Assembly (NCBI RefSeq): GCF_043290135.1
Contig: NC_134704.1
Span: 11,773,001-11,837,000, forward strand
Length of the DNA: 64,000 nt
Direction: 5' to 3'
DNA from: Rhipicephalus microplus
Lineage: Eukaryota > Arthropoda > Arachnida > Ixodida > Ixodidae
Position 1 is the stretch's first letter; every line of letters starts with the position of its first letter. Positions 58,047 to 64,000 of the stretch are shown piece by piece. Under the pieces are notes generated by a model. That model ran no database searches, was not told the origin of the DNA, and saw nothing but the letters and a program-made list of their open reading frames with translations. A program made the translations under genes and the position numbers.

Positions 58047-58996
58047 CTGGAGAGAAAATGAGGAAATTTCGGATTGATATGTAGCACACGTTAGATTCCG
58101 CAATATAAGTCTTACAAAAAGTGTTCGGGAAAGCTTTGCTTTGTGTAGTTGCTTCAGTTGTGCAAAATACACAAGAAGAAAAGAGACATTGAATGGTCTG
58201 GATAATAGTTTCAATACAAGGGACACAGATAGAGTTGGAAGCGATATATCAGCGACATAGCTAACGAAGTAAACAGAGGAATGTATGGCAAACAAAATAC
58301 TCGCAACGTATTGGACTCGGCTACTGGTTTTGGCAAGTGTGAAGCCAGCAATTTATTATGTATATCGTAATTAGACGCAATAGAGAGACATATCACGAAT
58401 ATTTGTTGCATGTACAACAGATTTTAAACGTAATGAATAAGAAATCAACTGGTACAAAATCATCGAATAATTGCTATCTGCTTGACTAATGTTTAGTGGT
58501 TCCTTTATTGAATGAGGAAAAGAAATATTGCAAATATATGACTAGGTTTATATTATGAATGGCCTGTTCCAGTGAGCTGGTTTTTTTTGTTTTAAAAGCC
58601 ACACAATTGTAGCATTATTTATGTAGAATTGCCAGTCGGCAATGTTCAGAAGTGCGGGGTTATCAATGTTTTCTTTTCATTCTTTGGAAAACGTCCTTGG
58701 CGCCAAAATGTGTGCGTAAGCTCTATGCACTGGGCAAAAACTAAAGTGCTCCTTTCATAACTTTTCGCGTGCAGGACACATAATATTCTATCGACCTCAG
58801 GGTCGGTTTGTTTACTCAAGTAAGTTTAATATTTCAAAAAGGCTAATGTGTTTTCTGAGGGGTGAACTTCATTCAGAACAAACGACCACGATAGCACCTC
58901 CATCCAGTATTTAATGCGTTCTTGCCACCAATGTTCGTTCGTCATTCGCTGTCGCGTCACCAACCAGCTGTACTTGTGCTGTCCGGGTCCACAGCT

Positions 58997-58997
58997 G

Positions 58998-59073
<76 letters not shown>

Positions 59074-59083
59074 CCATCATCAA

Positions 59084-59162
<79 letters not shown>

Positions 59163-59163
59163 A
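58997..59163. repeat. (ATC)n then (ATT)n compound microsatellite
   Basis: About 75 bp of ATC repeats pass through a few variants into about 70 bp of ATT repeats. All long open frames across it (poly-Ile, poly-His/Tyr, poly-Met) are artefacts. Confidence 0.95.
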
Positions 59164-59246
59164 TCTTCATCATACTCTCATATTCCGCCAATCAACCCGG
59201 CCCTGTGCTTGCTTTAGTCGCGTTGCACCCACCAACTTCTGAATTT

Positions 59247-59372
59247 CGTGCTCCCAGATTTGGGTGCACGTTAAAGAACCTCAGGTGATCGAAATTTCCG
59301 GACCCTTCCACTACGGCGTCTCTCATAATCATATGGTGGTTTGGGCCGTCCAACCTCACATATCAATGAATC
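59247..59372 (+). repeat. 5'-truncated Ruka SINE
   Basis: It starts in the body (TCCCAGATTTGGGTGCACG) and continues through AACCTCAGGTGATCGAAATT to CCTCACATATCAATGAATCA. Confidence 0.85.
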
Positions 59373-59574
59373 AGAGCTTCTGAATTTCTTCAGCCACCTA
59401 ACTTCGTCCCCCCTTCACGTGTTTGCCTTCTCTTGGAATCCAGTCTGTCACCCTTGATGACCAGTGGTTATGCCGCCTACGTGCTATGTACCCGGCCCAT
59501 GTCTATTTCTTGAGCTATAATAACCTTAACACTTATTTGTTCCCTGACCCATTCTTCTCTCATCCTATAGTATG

Positions 59575-59774
59575 ACTAATATTTGGCGTTTTACAACCCA
59601 ATACCACGTTATCATTACGAGTGAACGTCGTATAGTGAAGGGCTCCGGAAATTTCGACCACCTGGTGTTCAGTAGCGTGTATTGACATCTCACAGTGGAG
59701 TGTCCTTTACCATTTCGCCTTCACCAAAAAGCAAGCGCTGTGACCGGGATAAAACTCAGGGTCTACTGTCTTGC
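59575..59774 (-). repeat. Divergent Ruka-like SINE
   Basis: On the - strand it ends with CAGGTGGTCGAAATTTCCGG, CCCTTCACTATACGACG and GGGTTGTAAAACGCC. The head is eroded (CCCTGAGTTTTATCCCGG as the B-box region). Confidence 0.7.
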
Positions 59775-59925
59775 TGTCTCTTAGGGTATCACCTATCATT
59801 TTCCTTCACTGCGTCGTCTTCAATTCCAGTTCAACCTTCTTTGTAAGCCTCCATGTATCTGCTCCGTAGGTAAGTATTTGTAAGGTGCAGCTGTTACACA
59901 CGCTATTCTCGAAGTATATTGTTCT
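59775..59925 (-). pseudogene. RTE-like LINE fragment (region after RT)
   Basis: The - strand translation reads CTLQILTYGADTWRLTKKVE, then LELKTTQ, a stop, and RKMIGDTLRDSK. This is the familiar LTYGxETWxLTKxxxxxLxxxQRxMxRxxLGxxLRD block of RTE-type ORF2. It is a short, broken fragment. Confidence 0.65.
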
Positions 59926-60224
59926 ATAGACTATATACTATTCATGATTTCAGAATGCTTGCCACAGAACAGGGATCAAAATATTACACGTTTGCTCTAA
60001 ACGTTAATGCGAAAGTACAACTATCTCGTGCAGCTGCGCATGCAAGCGTATGTCAAAGCAAGCGTATGTCATTGCGTTCTTGTTATCACTTGTTGGCGCA
60101 GTAAAAACAGGTACTGCGAGTTCTGGTATGCCACCAATGTGTGCGAGCAAACATATGTACCAAGGGCGCGATATAGACAGGCCAGATCATTCGTTCCAGG
60201 TGAAACTGCTTGAGGCCTATGTGC

Positions 60225-60345
60225 TTCGATTCAGTTACACGTTAAAATCACCAGGTGGTGAATACTTCTGGAGCTTTCCACTATGGCGTCGTCCATAATC
60301 AGATTGCCATTTTGGGAAGTTAAATACCATCAATTATTAATATTA
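60225..60345 (+). repeat. 5'-truncated, aged Ruka-like SINE
   Basis: CAGTTACACGTTAAAATCAC, CAGGTGGTGAATACTTCTGG, CCACTATGGCGTCGTCCATA and TTTTGGGAAGTTAAATACC follow the family's 3' half in order. Confidence 0.7.
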
Positions 60346-60485
60346 CTTTTACTGACAGATATTGTTACTTTGCTTTTATTCTTTAACAACGAGCACACAC
60401 TCCGATGAGAAAATAAGCAAAACTGACTATACAACTTCAATGTACATTGCAGCTATTTCCTTATTTATGAGATAAGCTTACTCAC

Positions 60486-60572
60486 GACAAAATCAATCAT
60501 TCCGTTGCAAAGAATGTTGAATCCGTCTGAAAAAATATCCATAATAGTTGGGCAGTCTCCAATGTTGTCGAA
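60486..60572 (-). CDS. Prominin-like gene, exon before the last membrane segment
   Basis: The acceptor CCTTGTTTCAG|TTCG and the donor GTC|GTGAGT give 87 bp, 29 codons, phase 0 on both sides: FDNIGDCPTIMDIFSDGFNI, then LCNGMIDFV. Prominin family members end their second large extracellular loop with a Cys-Pro element, a helix, and a second Cys followed by I-(I/V)-D-x and an aromatic entry into the last membrane segment. Here the two Cys, the following MIDFV and the next exon's NGYW reproduce that. Phase 0 joins directly to the exon at 58046. Confidence 0.65.
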
Positions 60573-62988
60573 CTGAAACAAGGCATGAAATTGATTGTAA
60601 GAAGGACCAGGAAAGAAAATGGGGGCATCCACGCGCTAGTGATGCGAAGACAAAAGAAACAGCCTGGTTAGTTGCCTTGCCCTCCTCCTTCCGCTACTCG
60701 GTGCCCTCGCATAACGCTTATTCACTTGTACTTCTTTTTCACACGTCCTTGCTTTATATACATGACATCAATGAAAAGATGAGGAGGCCGACCACAAGAG
60801 CGAAAAACTGCAATATTTCAGCAACAGGATTCTTGTTTACAATAATATACATGCACCTGGACACGCTGTACTATAATATACATGGTCATACTATGATTTA
60901 CTCTTCTCTCCTGGGCCACGCCGCAGTGGTCTAGTGGCTAAGGTACTCGGCTGCTGACCCGCAGGTCGCGGGATCGAATCCCGGCTGCGGCGGCTGCATT
61001 TCCGATGAAGGCGGAAATGTTGTAGGCCCGCGTGCTCAGATTTGGGCGCACGTTAAAGAGCCCCAGGTGGTAGAAATTTCCGGAGCCCTCTACTGCGGCG
61101 TCTCTCATAATCATATGGTGGTTTTCGGACGTTAAGCCTCACATATCAATCAATCTTCTCTCCTGGGCACCTTCACTTCCCTCACACCCCCACACCCTCA
61201 CATTTTCTTTGGAACCAAGCACGGCTATGTTGTGCTAGGAGATATTTGGCACACCTTTTTTCCACACATTGCATTGGTGTACAGTTGATGGTTATACTAT
61301 GATTTACTTTCTCTCCCCCTTCTCATTCTCCTTCTCCGCATCTATTAATCAGTACACCTAACCTGTGCGTTTCTTTTTTCACCATTTTCGTATACTGTAA
61401 TACGCTATGCTCGGCACATGCCCGCCCAGGTTTACGCGCTTGATCCAGGAATTTAGTGAAATATTGTATTGCGCTACATTTTGTGCTACATTTGTAGCTG
61501 AGGAGTCCTTCACATTCGCAAGAAGCAGTTGCGAGTATGGATGTGAGACCGGGCTGCCACGGATTCACTCGCAAGCAGTAATCTGGCAACATGTTTTATT
61601 CAGAACGTGAGCCCTGAACTGCATGAGACCTCTTAAGAGAAGTGCATTCAAGGGGAAAATTTTACAAACTTGTAAGATAAATAAGTACAAAAAATGCTAT
61701 ATGTGTTGTTTCCCCATACTGGTTTAATGCGGTTTTTTTCCTTGCTGAAAAGGTGGCCATTTCAATGCATTGCCGATCACTTTTTTGTATATCTTTCAAT
61801 TATATTGCAACTCCGGGTGTATCTTCTACTGTTGCCGTAGACATGAAGTTGCGTATTATCTCCAATGGTCAGGTGGAAGCACGCCAGTTGTCTTAATTAG
61901 GAGGTCACTAACGGGAAACAATAAATTAGTATAGCCTGATAATTATACACTGAACACTCTATTGCCGCTAGGTTCACTATTGTAGGCGCGTTACCAGAAG
62001 AGAAAATTAAGGTGAAGGTCTGGGAATTTTACACCTAAATCTTTGTAAATGACGTCAAGAATTTCAAAATGTTCTTTTTTTTTTACTTTGGCCTCACTGG
62101 CCCCTCTAAATTTTCGTAAACTTGGCATGATAAGCCTCTGGCTCCATCAAAGGACAATGTACTTCCTGTGTTTCGATTGGAAACTGCATAGGCCTTAGTA
62201 GAAGCCATCGTAATTGATAACGTCACCGTGATTATTGCATGAACTGTAATGGCACTCTCATTTTCATTTTTCATGTTTTTCATCTTACCAATCTTCTTGT
62301 CGTGGTAAGAACGGGGATATTGTAACGTTGAAAGAGCTTATACAATAAATATTTTTTGTCGTTTAGTGTACCCTACTAAAGGTTTCTCAGTGGGGGCTCA
62401 TCACTGCACCAGAAACTGCATGATGTGAGCTGTCGGATGTATCGTCTAAGGCGCGTTATGTGTTATCTTTCCGCAAAATGCAAATCGGCTTGTTTCTCAA
62501 ATCGAGACGTCTTAAAAGTGACATTGCGGAAGTCAACCGCTGAAGCACACCTATTTGCTTTTCGACAGTACTGTGCTGTCGGTTTAGGTTTAGTCAATGC
62601 AGCTGTACTTTTCTCCCACTTCATACTTCGCAACTGCATCAAGCCATGCTTGACGTTATGCTTTATATCTTCTACCAACTATACACGTGTAATAAGTAAA
62701 TATGTGTAACGAGTGTAACCAGTGATTTGTTAGTGACATAGAGCCAATTATATCATGCATGACGCTGACAGGATGCATATTTATGTAGACAGCGTGGGAA
62801 ACGGCGCTCGCATACAGCTGGTGTGCTTAGTGCACTGGACATTTTATGTCCGGGACTCGACGCTTGCGCAATATACATTTCAAACCAGTGGCGTGCACAC
62901 TGCCGCGTCAGTATATCGAAAACGCATATAGTTAAGGACACTTGGTTAAACTTCCACTTACTGATGGCTATACAACTAATTTACTTAC
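60573..62988 (-). other. Intron(s) of the prominin-like gene
   Basis: It holds the young SINE at 60917. A short additional exon could be hidden here, since the protein segment between SSYIDE and FDNIG may be incomplete, but none with both splice sites was recognised. The frame 62283-62083 (-) was considered and not supported. Confidence 0.45.
60902..61168 (+). mobile_element. Full-length young Ruka SINE with 15-bp target duplication
   Basis: The body lies at 60917-61153: GCCGCAGTGGTCTAGTGGCT (A box), CGGGATCGAATCCCGG (B box region), the full body, and the tail CTCACATATCAATCAA. Perfect repeats TCTTCTCTCCTGGGC stand at 60902-60916 and 61154-61168. It lies antisense in an intron of the prominin-like gene. 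Confidence 0.95.
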
Positions 62989-63057
62989 TTCGTCGATGTA
63001 AGAAGAAATATTATTCTTGAGGCTGTCACACTCGTCTATGGTGAAGTCAAGAAAGGT
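62989..63057 (-). CDS. Prominin-like gene, extracellular-loop exon
   Basis: The acceptor CGACCTTTGCAG|ACC and the donor GAC GAA|GTAAGT give 69 bp, 23 codons, phase 0/0: TFLDFTIDECDSLKNNISSY followed by IDE. One Cys and an N-glycosylation site (NIS) fit an extracellular helical loop. The gene assignment depends on linkage to the exons on either side. Confidence 0.6.
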
Positions 63058-63150
63058 CTGCAAAGGTCGCATGAAAATATGAAGAATGTGAAACAAATTA
63101 ACCCACCTGGGAAACTCACTTGCTAAATGGTCGCAGCTGTTTTATCTTAC

Positions 63151-63228
63151 CTGCTTTACAGTGTCTTCGAATTCTCCCAACTTATGCACGACATAATCAG
63201 AAAGTTTCTTGTCATTAGAAAATAAATC
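63151..63228 (-). CDS. Prominin-like gene, extracellular-loop exon
   Basis: The acceptor GTTATTTGCAG|GAT and the donor AAG CAG|GTAAGA give 78 bp, 26 codons, phase 0/0: DLFSNDKKLSDYVVHKLGEF, then EDTVKQ. It is charged and helical without membrane segments. It precedes the exon at 63057 by a 93-bp intron, and such short introns and exons in one phase support a real gene. Earlier exons lie right of the window or were not recognised up to 64000. Confidence 0.6.
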
Positions 63229-64000
63229 CTGCAAATAACAATACAGCTTTTTTAACAATCCGCTTCTCCTGTTTTCTATTGTGTTAGCGCAAAATTGCAC
63301 TGCTAATTACCATTGTAAACTAAAACAGAGTGGCCAGTACCTCTATAATAAGTTTTGTTTTTGCTTTTGTTTTCGCCGAGTCACTTGTAGAAATTCTTAG
63401 TCGATATAGGCGGGTTTTTTGGGGTTTATTAACATTCATTCAGGAAGTTCATTTTTAATGAACTTAACTTTGAATAACATCCTGTTTGGCGCTAACAGCT
63501 ATTGTCGATGAAAGCACACGTTTAAGGAATCAACTACTCAACTGATCATTCACGGGCAAACTTGCCCGAACCAAATGGAGACTGCACCAGAGGCAATGTT
63601 GAAAAGTAAAAATGTGCTTTCGTTTGCAGTTGCGCATATGTTAGCTGTATACAATATTAGAGTGATTTTAACGCAATAGCGTTGTAGAGCTCGTGTCGTA
63701 AAAATGATGGCGCTGGTGTCGGTTACGTTAGTTTTGAGTGAAAAGTCAATTTATGTATGACCGAAAAGTCGAAGACGACTCAAATAAAATAAATTGTTTG
63801 GGTCCGAGTGGAGTTGCACCCCGGGTATTTCGTATGGCAAGCGGATGGTATACCACACGGCCACGCGCGTGTTTGTGAATACAGTCAAAATAACTTCCCC
63901 TGCTTGGAAATGCAGTGAAAGTAACACATGCTTTACAAGCGTGCGTCCTGTATATTCATGCTTTACAATACAACATAAAATGTTGCCGTAATAATGCACT
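63229..64000. other. Upstream intron / unrecognised DNA
   Basis: A tRNA-like stretch on the - strand at 63872-63800 (CGTGGCCGTGTGGTATACC, then GGGGTGCAACTCC) resembles a SINE head. No exon was found. Confidence 0.35.

Larger units (their letters stand above)
58047..60485 (-). other. Intron of the prominin-like gene
   Basis: About 2.4 kb that contains the trinucleotide tract at 58997 and the SINE and RTE fragments listed separately. No further exon was recognised. Confidence 0.5.

Noticed and set aside
57912..58295. 127-codon uninterrupted - strand frame taken as a gene
   Set aside because: Only the part after TTCTCTCCAG (58046 downward) is protein-like; the upstream part reads as intron that happens to stay open.
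58826..59288. Long open frames of poly-Ile, poly-His/Tyr and poly-Met
   Set aside because: They are translations of the ATC/ATT microsatellite.
23598..63872. tRNA-like sequences at 23598, 34195, 38715, 48165 and 63800 as working tRNA genes
   Set aside because: A- and B-box motifs are present, but acceptor stems do not pair and several are followed by SINE-like sequence.

Overview
The window looks like nuclear DNA of a hard tick (Ixodidae). It is AT-rich, intron-rich and gene-poor, and it carries at least a dozen copies of a tRNA-derived SINE that I recognise as the Ruka family described from Rhipicephalus. Non-LTR, Ty3/gypsy, Penelope-like and RTE-like remains and several tick-type foldback/MITE repeats are mixed in. 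No bacterial or organellar genes, CRISPR array or rRNA were seen. The species cannot be named from this sequence.

Two host genes are supported. (1) A GT31 beta-1,3-glycosyltransferase lies on the + strand, with a membrane-anchor exon at 26052-26377 and a catalytic exon at 31304-32045. The 4.9 kb intron between them is full of repeats. (2) A prominin-like pentaspan membrane protein gene lies on the - strand at the right edge. Short phase-0 exons at 63228-63151, 63057-62989 and 60572-60486 are followed by a last-membrane-segment exon (58046-57916) and a tentative terminal exon (57687-57489). Its 5' half lies outside the window. A further exon-like block at 36594-36439 (-) may belong to another gene.

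The repeat architecture is the main content. At 12.6-23.2 kb an I-group-like LINE (ORF1 with zinc knuckles; ORF2 with endonuclease, RT and RNase H) sits behind the 3' end of another LINE. It has been hit by a 5'-truncated SINE (16469-16651) and by a nearly intact 5.1 kb Ty3/gypsy element (17126-22270, - strand, 174-bp LTRs, ATAT target duplication). That element has gag and pol in a -1 frame relation and one TGA stop in the integrase. At 2.2-4.2 kb a small LTR element (121-bp LTRs, degenerate Gag, no pol) is embedded in a TA microsatellite. At 44.1-44.55 kb a 447-bp gypsy derivative contains an inverted piece of pol. Near 52.08 kb an LTR end is followed by about 60 nt complementary to tRNA-Leu(CAA), including the CCA tail.

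Region by region: 1-2.1 kb unrecognised DNA; 2.1-4.3 kb TA tract with the small LTR element; 5-5.6 kb SINE and Penelope fossil; 8.1-9.2 kb MITE and LINE 3' end; 10.8-11.5 kb inverted-repeat element carrying a promoter-like core and duplicated splice donors; 12.6-23.2 kb nested retroelements; 23.2-26 kb repeats and an integrase fossil; 26-32 kb glycosyltransferase gene; 32-57 kb mostly unrecognised intergenic DNA with MITEs, palindromes, SINEs and LTR remnants; 57.4-63.3 kb prominin-like gene with a dense SINE cluster in its introns. I found no convincing new multi-gene system. The most unusual objects are the LTR-tRNA chimera, the promoter/splice-donor repeat and the inverted-pol gypsy derivative.
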